A stretch of DNA of 64,000 nt from NCBI RefSeq assembly GCF_947500985.1, contig NZ_CANMTX010000003.1, positions 372,001 through 436,000 on the forward strand. Reading direction: 5' to 3'. The DNA is from an uncultured Maribacter sp. (lineage in GTDB: Bacteria; Bacteroidota; Bacteroidia; Flavobacteriales; Flavobacteriaceae). Positions within the stretch are counted from its first letter, which is position 1; the number at the start of each line of letters is the position of its first letter. This document shows positions 41,922-50,861 of this stretch, piece by piece. A program made the position numbers and the translations under genes. A model generated the notes under the pieces. The model had not been told where the DNA came from, made no database searches, and saw only the letters and a list, made by a program, of their open reading frames with translations.

Positions 41922-42642
41922 ATCAATTCATTTTTTGGGAAAACTTTATATAATAAATATACGTTATAATAATTTTAACAAGATAAAACTTACAAATTAA
42001 TTTTACTAAAAACTAATATTTATCATATAAAAGTCAATTTTGAGTATTTAAATTTTCATTTAAAAAGCATGAAATCAACTCAAAATCAGCCATTTACTAC
42101 TGATAATTTACGAAAATCAAAAAATAATACGAAAGAATTTCACAAAAAGAATACTTAGTATCTTAATACAGTAAGAAAATATTCTTCATAAAAAAATACA
42201 TTTGTTTTTATGTATTGAAAGAAAATATTAAAGAGTTCTAACTTTTAACACTTTCAAATAAAATAGTCAAAAATTACAAGCACTAAAGATTATGATGGAA
42301 GCTGCTAGTATATAAATGACAATCTTTTTAATCACACCAAATAAGAACTACCTAGCATTTATATTCTATATAAATCATCTAATCCGTTTTAATAAAATTT
42401 CTTCTCAACGATTAGCATTAAGTGTCAAAAAAATGTGGACTCCAATAATTAATTAACTACAGCTAAAACTATATATAACTCATTATCTGTAAAACCATTA
42501 AATGCATATTTAAAAATCAACCAAAAACCTAGGTTACGAACAAATGTGAATTACATTGTTATCAACATGCTTATATCTATTTCATTTAATTACGCAGTTG
42601 AAACGCTTTTTTATTTATTTTTGGATTCTACCAAAACCAACC
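41922..42642. other. Gene-free AT-rich interval
   Basis: 721 bp without a convincing gene on either strand; stops are frequent in all frames. I see no tRNA, repeat or terminator in it. It includes the promoter of the response regulator on its left and of the 76-residue gene on its right. Confidence 0.6.
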
Positions 42643-42873
42643 ATGACTGAAAATATTAGACAAATGTTCAGTAAAATGAACGACGAAACTCGCAATGAAG
42701 CGCTTCTACTTTTGAAGTCAGAGTTTAATTTGGAAAGCACCAAATACGTTAAAAAAAACTGGATTATTGGTGGTCGTATTCCTGAAAAGAATCAAGAGAA
42801 AATTGTTCTGATTTTTCAGAATCTTCTAAGGACTCAGGTTTTTAGAATCAATGAGATTACAGTTCAACTTTAA
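42643..42873 (+). CDS. Hypothetical 76-residue protein
   Basis: A small, soluble, mostly helical protein starting MTENIRQMFSKMNDETRNEA. The second half (KNWIIGGRIPEKNQEKIVLI) has a basic turn between hydrophobic strands. The ATG at 42643 is chosen because the upstream in-frame extension is unlike protein. No family recognised. Isolated in a sparse region. Confidence 0.5.
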   Translation: MTENIRQMFSKMNDETRNEALLLLKSEFNLESTKYVKKNWIIGGRIPEKNQEKIVLIFQNLLRTQVFRINEITVQL

Positions 42874-43452
42874 TTTACACTTAACTTCCTACTATATTTA
42901 ACCTGTAATATAGAGCATAAAAAAACCGATACACTATGAGGATGTACCGGTTGTTCAACTAACTCAAACTTATTCTAAACTCGATGCAAAGATGCATTCA
43001 ATTATTAATTTCAAGTTTATCTAAACATCAAAGTAACTTTAAATTCTTTGTCTTTTGAAGTTTATTTAGCAGATACATAGCATACCTCAGCAATAAAAAG
43101 AATTTAAAATCACCTTTCAATATACGCCAACTAGAACATACACATTACGCTATGGTCATAAAAAATTCTACTCATAATTTTAACCAACAATGATATAGTC
43201 AATCAAGAAACCTAAGTCGAGTAAAAAAAAAGGTATGACTTTCAATTTTATATTAAATAATCAAAATAATTCTACATACAATATAAGTCAATTCACTTAT
43301 ATTATGCCGTATTTATGTTATCAACAATAAGTGTTAATAACATTTATGTGCATTTCATCGAATAAAACCAACTTTTCGTCGTTAATGAATAAAGTTTAAA
43401 TATTTTCGAAATGAGCTAATAAAATAGCGAGATAATTTTTACCACCAATTAC
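42874..43452. other. Gene-free interval with a minus-strand terminator
   Basis: 579 bp with no credible open frame. At its left edge (42921-42952) a 10-bp stem with one mismatch (AACCGATACA/TGTACCGGTT) has its T-run on the minus strand only. It would terminate a leftward transcript although no leftward gene is upstream. Confidence 0.45.
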
Positions 43453-43647
43453 ATGAAATTATACCCTACCAAAATCTTTTTCGTCCCTGTAGCAATTATT
43501 TTCCTATTAAGTTTATCTTCTTGCGGGAAGGATTATGACCTAGTTTCAGAGTACGTAGTTCGAGATAACACTGAAACAGTGATTTCTAACAACACCACCA
43601 ACAACTTAGGAGTTATGGTTATTGATAATGGAAATTCTGTAAAATAG
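43453..43647 (+). CDS. Small lipoprotein
   Basis: A 64-residue lipoprotein with an SPII signal (LLSLSSCGKDYD, Cys24). The mature part is only about 40 residues (DLVSEYVVRDNTE, then SNNTTNNLGVMVIDNGNSVK) and Asn/Thr-rich. The CGKDYDLVSEYVV start resembles the N-termini of large flavobacterial surface lipoproteins, so this may be a shortened relative. The sequence after the stop shows no continuing homologous frame that I can see. Confidence 0.6.
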   Translation: MKLYPTKIFFVPVAIIFLLSLSSCGKDYDLVSEYVVRDNTETVISNNTTNNLGVMVIDNGNSVK

Positions 43648-43946
43648 AAATACACGCAGTATTATTTAACTTACTTTATTTACCCGCTATTAATACCAAC
43701 TTATTTTGCATTGTATTAAAAGCTAGAAATCTTATCTAGCTCTTTTTGGAGACCAAAATCTTCATCTTTTAGTGACACCTATATATTTACTAAGTATTAA
43801 AATGAATACGCTCTACACTTATTAGTAAATAAGCTTAGGTTGCCCAATAAACATCTATATTTTAGTCAAATGCTAAACATAAAAGAGATACACCTCTATT
43901 AATGCATTTTCTGCTAACTTTACAGCTCTAAATTATTCTTCTCTTT

Positions 43947-45311
43947 TTGTATACGATAATTGACATAGAAACTACCGGGAACGGAATTAAAGGAAATAGA
44001 ATTACCGAAATTTCCATTTTTAAATATGATGGTCACGAGGTAATTGATGAGTTTACTTCTTTGGTAAATCCGGAATGCGCGATACCCGCCTTTATAACCG
44101 GGCTTACAGGTATTGACAATGACATGGTACGGAATGCTCCGATGTTAGAAGAACTGATTCCACAGATCGTAGAAATTACCAAAGACACCATTTTTGTAGC
44201 CCACAGTGTCAATTTTGACTACAATGTTATCAAAAATGAGTTTAAACTTTTGGGACATGATTTCTCTAGAAAGAAACTATGTACCGTTCGTTTATCAAGA
44301 AAATTATTACCTGGCTACAACTCCTACAGTTTAGGAAAGTTAACCGCTGCGTTAGGTATACCTTTAACAGACCGACACCGAGCAAGAGGTGATGCACATG
44401 CTACCGTACTTTTATTTCATAAACTACTGAGAGCTGAAAATGCCGAATCCGTTTTTAAACAATTCTTGAATTCAAAATCTCAAGAAGCTACTTTACCACC
44501 TGGGTTACCAAAAGAAGAATATCTAAAACTCCCTACCACAGCAGGCGTATATTATTTTAAAGACAGTAAGGGGAAAATTATATATGTAGGTAAAGCCAAG
44601 AACATTAAAAAAAGAGTGCTTAGTCATTTTTACGACAAAAAAACAAAAGAGATTACGCTGTGTGCAGAAACTACCTCATTAGATTTTGAAGAGACCGGTA
44701 ATGAACTGATTGCCTTACTAAAAGAATCTGCCGAAATTAAACACCACTACCCTAAATACAACAATGCACAAAAAAGGTCTATTCAACAATACGGCATTTT
44801 CAAATATGAAGATCGTAATGGTATTATACATCTTGCGTTCAACAAAATAAAGATGACTCCGAATCCTGTTGCTATTTGCTATAGCCCTACAGAAGCTAGA
44901 CAGTATTTAGAAACCCTGTGCAGCACTTTTGAGCTTTGTCCTAAGTATTGCCATCTGCAAGAAAATGTGACCGTATGCTCACACTACAAAATCAAACAAT
45001 GCATTGGCATTTGTTCAGATCTAGATATGGTAGAAGAATACAATCAACGGGTTAACGACGCCTTACAGAGCATTAAGGAAGTGGAAGCTACCCTTGTTAT
45101 AAGAACCAACGGTAGAAATATGGATGAAAACGGATTTGTAGTCATCAGAGAAAACAATTATGCCGGCTATGGCTTTGCACCTAACGATGTAGCCATAGAA
45201 CAAATTGAAGATCTTGAGATGTTCATTACGCCACAAAAAAATACGCTGGAGACCCAGCGTATTGTAGAAAGTTATTTGAGAAAAAATCCTGATTCAGTAG
45301 TTGTCATTTAA
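43947..45311 (+). CDS. DEDDh exonuclease fused to a GIY-YIG nuclease domain
   Basis: A 454-residue protein that begins with TTG at 43947, since the conserved fold starts at once (MYTIIDIETTGNG). Residues 1-165 form a DnaQ/epsilon-like 3'-5' exonuclease with all catalytic residues (D-x-E in DIETTG, D in HSVNFDYN, and H-x4-D in HRARGDAHA). Residues about 200-285 form a UvrC-type GIY-YIG nuclease (GVYYFKDSKGKIIYVGKAKN, then IKKRV, and Glu in ETGNELIALLKESAEIK). The rest has cysteines (CPKYCHLQENVTVC, CIGIC) but no UvrC helix-hairpin-helix. A role in DNA repair resembling Cho is inferred. Confidence 0.9.
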   Translation: MYTIIDIETTGNGIKGNRITEISIFKYDGHEVIDEFTSLVNPECAIPAFITGLTGIDNDMVRNAPMLEELIPQIVEITKDTIFVAHSVNFDYNVIKNEFKLLGHDFSRKKLCTVRLSRKLLPGYNSYSLGKLTAALGIPLTDRHRARGDAHATVLLFHKLLRAENAESVFKQFLNSKSQEATLPPGLPKEEYLKLPTTAGVYYFKDSKGKIIYVGKAKNIKKRVLSHFYDKKTKEITLCAETTSLDFEETGNELIALLKESAEIKHHYPKYNNAQKRSIQQYGIFKYEDRNGIIHLAFNKIKMTPNPVAICYSPTEARQYLETLCSTFELCPKYCHLQENVTVCSHYKIKQCIGICSDLDMVEEYNQRVNDALQSIKEVEATLVIRTNGRNMDENGFVVIRENNYAGYGFAPNDVAIEQIEDLEMFITPQKNTLETQRIVESYLRKNPDSVVVI

Positions 45312-45325
45312 ACACAGTGGTTACT

Positions 45326-45421
45326 TTATTCGTTCATTTTATTATACATCCTAATAATAAAGAGTAACCACACCAGGAATATGATGCTTATGACAATTGA
45401 ATAAATAAGGACGAATTCCAC
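45326..45421 (-). CDS. Predicted 31-residue membrane peptide
   Basis: A GTG start overlaps the stop of the upstream 60-codon gene (TAGTG). The frame encodes MEFVLIYSIVISIIFLVWLL followed by FIIRMYNKMNE: one membrane helix with a short basic tail. Translational coupling to the preceding small membrane protein supports it. Too short to judge by composition. Confidence 0.45.
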   Translation of the reverse strand: MEFVLIYSIVISIIFLVWLLFIIRMYNKMNE

Positions 45422-45603
45422 TATTTTTTATACTTTAAGTAGTTCATAAAACCAAGAATTGTCGGTGCCCAAAAAGCTATAAAAATAGCATCTAGTTTTT
45501 TACCGGATAAAAAGAGAACCTCCGATACGATAATTATAGAAATTACAACTAACAACAAAACAATATTCATTAAGCCAACTCGCTCTATAAAATTTTTCAA
45601 CAT
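45421..45603 (-). CDS. Small two-helix membrane protein
   Basis: A 60-residue protein with helices at about 12-32 and 36-54 joined by SGKKLD, ending NYLKYKK. No family recognised. It starts 57 bp after the persulfide dioxygenase gene in the same direction and overlaps the next tiny gene by 1 bp. It may be an accessory of the upstream sulfur genes. Confidence 0.6.
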   Translation of the reverse strand: MLKNFIERVGLMNIVLLLVVISIIIVSEVLFLSGKKLDAIFIAFWAPTILGFMNYLKYKK

Positions 45604-45660
45604 AGCTCTAATTAAAATCTCTTAAACATATTAAACTAATTGTAAACGCAACCAATGTAT

Positions 45661-47070
45661 TTACAATGTTGTTGGGCAAACGTAATCTGTCTTCTCTAAA
45701 TCTTCGTTTTTAAGTGCTCCATATCCACCTTTAACGTCAATAAGATTGTGAATTCCTCTACTTTTTAAAATAGACGATGCTATTACCGAACGGTATCCCC
45801 CAGCACAGTGAACCAAAAATTCTCCCTTCTCAGGAAATTCAGATAAATGCTTGTTCAATTCGCTCAACGGCGTATGTACTGCACCTACTAAGTGCTCACT
45901 TTGGTACTCACCATCTTTACGAACATCGAAAATAACAACATTGCCTTTATCAATAAGGGTTTTAGCTTCTGATGCAGTTATAGATGTTATTTGGTCAATT
46001 TGTTTACCAGCAGCTTGCCAAGCCTCAATTCCGCCTTTTAAATATCCTATGGCAGAATCAAAACCAACACGCGATAATCTGGTAATTGCTTCCTCTTCTT
46101 TTCCCTCAGGTATCACCAATAACAAAGGTTGTTTGGTATCAGCAATTAAATCACCCACCCACGGAGCAAAATCACCATTAAGTCCAATAAATATAGATCT
46201 CGGTATATGACCTTTTACAAATTCGTCTTGATGTCTTACATCTAATACCAAAGCTTCCGTATCGTTCGCTGCTTTTTCAAACTCATTGGGTGACAACTCA
46301 ACATTACCACGATCCAGTACATCACCAATATCTTCATAACCTTCCTTATTCATCTTTACGTTCAAAGGAAAATATTTAGGCGGTGGCAACAGACCATCGG
46401 TTACTTCTTTTACAAATTCTTCTTTGGTCATATCTGCCCTAAGAGCATAATTCATTTTTTTCTGATTCCCCAAGGTATCGACCGTTTCCTTCATCATATT
46501 CTTACCACATGCAGAACCTGCACCATGAGCAGGGTACACAATAATATCATCTGCCAACGGCATAATTTTAGTACGTAAACTATCGAACAACGTACCAGCC
46601 AATTGCTCTTGGGTCATATCCGCAGATTTCTGAGCTAAATCCGGTCTACCTACATCACCTAAAAACAAAGTGTCTCCTGAGAAAATTGCATGGTCTTTAC
46701 CATTTTCATCTCTTAACAAATAGGTAGTACTTTCCATTGTATGCCCAGGTGTATGCAAAACCTTAAACGTAATCTTACCTAATTTAAATTCTTGTCCGTC
46801 TTTGGCAATAATAGCATCGAAAGAAGGGTTTGCTGTAGGACCGTAAATTATTGGCGAACCAGTTTCTTTTGAAAGCGTTACGTGCCCACTTACAAAATCT
46901 GCATGAAAATGAGTTTCAAATATATACTTGATTTTTGCATTGTCGTTTTCGGCTCTTTTCACATACGGACTCACCTCACGCAATGGATCAATAATCGCTA
47001 CTTCACCATCACTCTCAATATAATATGCTCCTTGAGCCAAACAACCTGTATATATCTGTTCTATATTCAT
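45661..47070 (-). CDS. Persulfide dioxygenase-rhodanese fusion protein
   Basis: A 469-residue protein. The N-terminal metallo-beta-lactamase domain (1-245) has the ETHE1/persulfide-dioxygenase motif T-H54-F-H56-A-D58-F-V-S-G-H63, with HTPGHTMEST and FSGDTLFLGDVGRPDLAQ. Two rhodanese domains follow (about 265-360 and 370-465). The first lacks a catalytic Cys loop. The second has HCAGGYRSV with the active Cys. It oxidises glutathione- or low-thiol persulfide to sulfite in sulfide detoxification. It follows a SulP anion transporter by 53 bp. Confidence 0.93.
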   Translation of the reverse strand: MNIEQIYTGCLAQGAYYIESDGEVAIIDPLREVSPYVKRAENDNAKIKYIFETHFHADFVSGHVTLSKETGSPIIYGPTANPSFDAIIAKDGQEFKLGKITFKVLHTPGHTMESTTYLLRDENGKDHAIFSGDTLFLGDVGRPDLAQKSADMTQEQLAGTLFDSLRTKIMPLADDIIVYPAHGAGSACGKNMMKETVDTLGNQKKMNYALRADMTKEEFVKEVTDGLLPPPKYFPLNVKMNKEGYEDIGDVLDRGNVELSPNEFEKAANDTEALVLDVRHQDEFVKGHIPRSIFIGLNGDFAPWVGDLIADTKQPLLLVIPEGKEEEAITRLSRVGFDSAIGYLKGGIEAWQAAGKQIDQITSITASEAKTLIDKGNVVIFDVRKDGEYQSEHLVGAVHTPLSELNKHLSEFPEKGEFLVHCAGGYRSVIASSILKSRGIHNLIDVKGGYGALKNEDLEKTDYVCPTTL

Positions 47071-47123
47071 TCTATAATTTTAATTTTCACAATATCTCTT
47101 CACCTTTAAGGTACGAGATTTAT

Positions 47124-48872
47124 TTAATTTAGGCTTCTTTTTGCCCTAGCCATTCTACTATTTTCATAAGCTACTTTTGCAGCCAATAATGAAATTTCAT
47201 TTGGGTCATCAAAGAAATCAACTGCTTCTTTCGTTTTTACGAATAAAAACTCTCGCTGCAATTCTTTAATGATTCCGGTATTAAAAATGATATCTCGTGT
47301 TGGTCCAATGGCTCCTGCAATAAAAAACTGAAGTCCTCTTTCACGAATATCATGTATTAACTTCGATAGCATATCTGCCGCGGTAGCATCTATATAATTT
47401 ATAGATTCAGCATTCAGAATAATCCCTTTTAAACCAGGGCTTTTTGCTTTAATATGTTTTAATAACTGTTTTTTAAAATAGGCAGAATTACCAAAGTATA
47501 ATTGCGAATCAAATCGAACTATTAAAAGATCATTACGCACCACCACCTCATCTGCAAAACGAATAACATTTTTATAATAGTCAGAATTACCAATATTACC
47601 TATCTCTACAAAATGCGGTTTTGACGTTCTATATACCATTAACAATAAAGAGCACAGCACACCAATTAGAATACCTTCTGTTATACCTATAAATAGTGTG
47701 ATTATAAAAGTAATCAGCATTATAAAAAACTCATCTTTTCTATTAAGCCATAGATGTTTAAAATAAGGTATATCAATAAGTTTTACTACAGACACCATAA
47801 TAATACTTGCCAATATAGCATTGGGCAAATATTGAAATAACGGCGTTAAAAATAACAAGGTCAGCACTACCAATATAACACTGAATATTGCCGAAAGATT
47901 CGTTTTTGTACCAGCATCATAACTAATGGCGGATCTAGAAAAACTTGCCGTAACTGGGTAACCTTGAAAAAAAGAACCAACAATATTTGACGAACCAATA
48001 GCTATTAATTCTTGGTTAGCATCTATAGTATCTTCACCTGTTTTATCTTCTATGGCCTTACCAATAGAAATAGCTTCTAGATAACCCACCAAAGCTAAAG
48101 CGATGGCAATAGGCGCTAATTTTTCCATGTCTACAACATCTAAGGTCGGCATGACAAAAGATGGAAATCCGCTAGTGACTTCACCTACTAATTTAACACC
48201 ATAGACATCAAGCTGAAATTGATAGACAGCCAAGATACCTAACACTACTATTATTAATATTCCAGGTATATTTTTATTCCATTTTTTAAATCCTAAAAGC
48301 AAAGCAATACCAACAAGACCAATACTAAAATCTACCCAATTGATTTCTCCTAGCTTATCAAAAATATTAAATACGGTTTCATAGATTTTATTGCTCCCTG
48401 GCACAGAAACACCTAATAAGTGTTTCAACTGACTTAATACTATAATTATCGCTGCCGCGGATGTAAAGCCACTAATAACGGGTTTAGACAGAAAATTGAC
48501 TAAAAACCCCATTCGCAATACACCTAACAGAAACTGAATACAACCCACCATTAGGGTAAGCAACACAACCATTATAATGTAGTTTTCTACACCGGTAATT
48601 GCCAAAGTTCCCAAACCTACGGCAACCAATAACGAATCCATCGCTACAGGACCTACGGCTATCTTTCGTGATGTTCCTAAAAGTGCATAGGTAAGTATAG
48701 GAAATAATGAAGCATACAAACCATGAACTGGCGGTAATCCTGCAATCATTGCATACGCCATACCTTGCGGCACCAATACGATACCCACAGTAAGACCAGC
48801 CAACAAATCTTTAATGAAGTAAGCTTTTTTATAGGTTGAAACCCATTCCAAAAAAGGGAAAATGTTTTTCAC
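47124..48872 (-). CDS. SulP family sulfate/anion transporter with STAS domain
   Basis: A 582-residue inner-membrane transporter. It opens with the SulP signature KDLLAGLTVGIVLVPQGMAY, then GLPPVHGLYASLFP. About 12-14 helices run to residue 425, and a cytoplasmic STAS domain (about 440-560) has ILNAESINYIDATAADMLSK. Transport of sulfate, or sulfite export, fits the adjacent persulfide dioxygenase, whose product is sulfite. Anion identity cannot be read from sequence; bicarbonate is another SulP substrate. Confidence 0.92.
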   Translation of the reverse strand: MKNIFPFLEWVSTYKKAYFIKDLLAGLTVGIVLVPQGMAYAMIAGLPPVHGLYASLFPILTYALLGTSRKIAVGPVAMDSLLVAVGLGTLAITGVENYIIMVVLLTLMVGCIQFLLGVLRMGFLVNFLSKPVISGFTSAAAIIIVLSQLKHLLGVSVPGSNKIYETVFNIFDKLGEINWVDFSIGLVGIALLLGFKKWNKNIPGILIIVVLGILAVYQFQLDVYGVKLVGEVTSGFPSFVMPTLDVVDMEKLAPIAIALALVGYLEAISIGKAIEDKTGEDTIDANQELIAIGSSNIVGSFFQGYPVTASFSRSAISYDAGTKTNLSAIFSVILVVLTLLFLTPLFQYLPNAILASIIMVSVVKLIDIPYFKHLWLNRKDEFFIMLITFIITLFIGITEGILIGVLCSLLLMVYRTSKPHFVEIGNIGNSDYYKNVIRFADEVVVRNDLLIVRFDSQLYFGNSAYFKKQLLKHIKAKSPGLKGIILNAESINYIDATAADMLSKLIHDIRERGLQFFIAGAIGPTRDIIFNTGIIKELQREFLFVKTKEAVDFFDDPNEISLLAAKVAYENSRMARAKRSLN

Positions 48873-48925
48873 TTTGTAAATTTAATCAATTCAGAGGGCA
48901 CTAATGCGAAATTAAAACGATAACA

Positions 48926-49270
48926 TTAGGCATTCAAAAGCCTATTAAACTCTAATGCTTTATCTACCCAAAAATCAAGATCATCTTCGGTGTCAAATCC
49001 GTCGGGACCTATGAATAGAAAACCGCGCAAGGGTTTGCCCGTAAAGTCCATTGGTCTGCTACCCGGTTTATTTAGTAGTTCTTCATAATTCAATTTACCA
49101 ACACGCACCATTAGCTTATCTTCTTCGCTTTTTTTGTCGAACATAACACCAATGCACATTTTACCATTGACCATAAAGGTAAGGCCGCCCATCATTTTCT
49201 TCTCCTCTAATTTGCCTTTACCTTTTAAACGAGGCCTTACCCTATCTGCCAAATACTCGCTATATGCCAT
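48926..49270 (-). CDS. TfoX/Sxy N-terminal domain protein
   Basis: A 114-residue protein with the TfoX_N fold: KKMMGGLTFMVNGKMCIGVM and PGSRPMDFTGKPLRGFLFIG. Only the N-terminal domain is present; the DNA-competence TfoX C-terminal domain is absent, so a competence role is unlikely. Separated by 3 bp from the SRAP gene and last in that operon. Confidence 0.85.
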   Translation of the reverse strand: MAYSEYLADRVRPRLKGKGKLEEKKMMGGLTFMVNGKMCIGVMFDKKSEEDKLMVRVGKLNYEELLNKPGSRPMDFTGKPLRGFLFIGPDGFDTEDDLDFWVDKALEFNRLLNA

Positions 49271-49273
49271 TAT

Positions 49274-50047
49274 TTAGAAATTTAGATCTTCTAGCTGAAG
49301 TTCCTTGTACACTACTTCTTGGGCAATTGATTCTATATTTCCTGAATAGCTTTTACCACGCAGTTTGCCTACAGTATGTGCTTGCAATACTACATTGCCA
49401 TTAGAGCTCAGCAGCCCTCTTAATTCTTTTTCAAAATCTGCAGATGAGCTTAGCCACTCCTCTTCCATCTCATTTGCTAACATTAAAGGCATACGTGGTT
49501 CTTTCAGTTTAGGGTTATTATGAATTTTAGTCATCATACCAATACCTACCGTAGTTACAATTGAGAATGAATTGATGATACCACCATGCTCAGGATGTAT
49601 CCACTCAGACCACAATGCAGCTAACGCTATAGGTTCATTATTTTTTCGGTGGATGAAAAACGGATAGGTATTATTATTAAAATGGTGATGCTCGTAAAAT
49701 CCATCGACATAGAATATACAGCGCTTTTCATTGGCAGCATCTCTAAAAGCAGGTTTCTCGAAAATGGTTTCTACCCGAGCATTCAAGGTACTGTTCCAAA
49801 TTTTCTTTTGTTGTTCCACACTATTTACCCAATACGGAATAAGCCCCCAAGTAGCTACCATAGGGTAAAACGGATCTTCGTTTGTATAGATTAAAACCTC
49901 AGGATGCGAAAACCCCGATGCATGGTGAAGCGGTAAATCGGTCAACGGTCCAAGTTTTTCAACAATCTCGTCGATTGCCTTTAAATCTTGACTTCTCTTT
50001 GCCCTTTTTAATTGCGCCTCTAAGCTGGTTTTTACATCATAGCACAT
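49274..50047 (-). CDS. SRAP (YedK/HMCES-type) abasic-site protein
   Basis: A 257-residue SRAP domain. Cys2 follows the initiator Met and would form the thiazolidine crosslink to abasic sites in single-stranded DNA. Other marks are WGLIPYW, LNARVET, FYVDGFYEHHHFN (catalytic Glu) and EPRMPLMLA. The usual H-(D/E)-R-M-P is stretched: the histidine lies in KIHNNPKLKEPRMP, seven residues farther away. It protects replication from abasic lesions. Operon order is peptidase, epimerase, SRAP, TfoX_N. Confidence 0.9.
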   Translation of the reverse strand: MCYDVKTSLEAQLKRAKRSQDLKAIDEIVEKLGPLTDLPLHHASGFSHPEVLIYTNEDPFYPMVATWGLIPYWVNSVEQQKKIWNSTLNARVETIFEKPAFRDAANEKRCIFYVDGFYEHHHFNNNTYPFFIHRKNNEPIALAALWSEWIHPEHGGIINSFSIVTTVGIGMMTKIHNNPKLKEPRMPLMLANEMEEEWLSSSADFEKELRGLLSSNGNVVLQAHTVGKLRGKSYSGNIESIAQEVVYKELQLEDLNF

Positions 50048-50075
50048 ACACTACTTTTTAGTGATGAATTCTAAA

Positions 50076-50861
50076 CTATATCGGTTTTAACGCTACAGTA
50101 AAAATTGCAGGCTCATTCTTTAATACCATAAAGCCTTCAGCTAAATCATCTTGTTCCACAGCATACGGATAAAAGGTAATTGGTTCTATACAGACCATAT
50201 TCGACACCTCTGTCCAAAGCATAAAATGACTAAAACCTTCGGATGTTATTTGTAGCGATTTCTCATCTTTTAAAGTAATAATATCCGTATTTGGCACTTG
50301 TAATGCTCTACTACCAACTTCCATAACCTCTGGTATGGTAATATTTTGTTCTCCGGCAGAAATAATAGCATTATTGCTATGCAACATAAATGCAGGGTGA
50401 TAGCCCAACATAAAAGGCATTCCTTCTTCACCTGAAATTGAAAACGTAACCACCAAGGAATTGTCTACTAATTCAAACGACTTTACAAACTCAAAATCAT
50501 AAGGCCAGCTCAATTTCTCTGCGGTAGATTTTTTGGGGTATTTTGAATTCAGCACCTCAGTATTTGCTGCATATTTTTTAGAGAATACAGCTTTACTTAC
50601 TGAGCTTTCCACCAGCTTATATTTCATTTCACGTAGCAGACCGTGCTGATCTTGAGTGGCAAAACCTTTAGGTGTTTTTACTTTAAAATCTGCCTCATTT
50701 GTTGGTCCGATCAACGGAAACATTTCAGTATCTACGCTGCGCCACCCAGGATTTCCCTTTTGGTGCATAAATTCATAACCAGAAACTTGGTAACCTACCA
50801 ATTCTCCCGCTTCAATTGTCACTTGTTGATTACCAACTTTTAATGTTGTTATATTACTCAT
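50076..50861 (-). CDS. Aldose 1-epimerase family protein
   Basis: A 261-residue galactose-mutarotase-fold protein of the LacX/YeaD-like branch. It contains FPLIGPTNEADFKVKTP, DQHGLLREMKYKLVE (catalytic-type His), YHPAFMLH (second His) and WTEVSNMVCIEPITFYPYAV. It interconverts sugar anomers or related phosphates in the cytoplasm. It overlaps the upstream peptidase gene by 8 bp. Confidence 0.88.
   Translation of the reverse strand: MSNITTLKVGNQQVTIEAGELVGYQVSGYEFMHQKGNPGWRSVDTEMFPLIGPTNEADFKVKTPKGFATQDQHGLLREMKYKLVESSVSKAVFSKKYAANTEVLNSKYPKKSTAEKLSWPYDFEFVKSFELVDNSLVVTFSISGEEGMPFMLGYHPAFMLHSNNAIISAGEQNITIPEVMEVGSRALQVPNTDIITLKDEKSLQITSEGFSHFMLWTEVSNMVCIEPITFYPYAVEQDDLAEGFMVLKNEPAIFTVALKPI

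Noticed and set aside
43028..43048. CAAAGTAACTTT as a third copy of the HTH_34 operator
   Set aside because: The half-sites are present but the spacing and orientation differ (no ACTTTG-N5-CAAAGT), it is far from the regulator and it has no -7 element.
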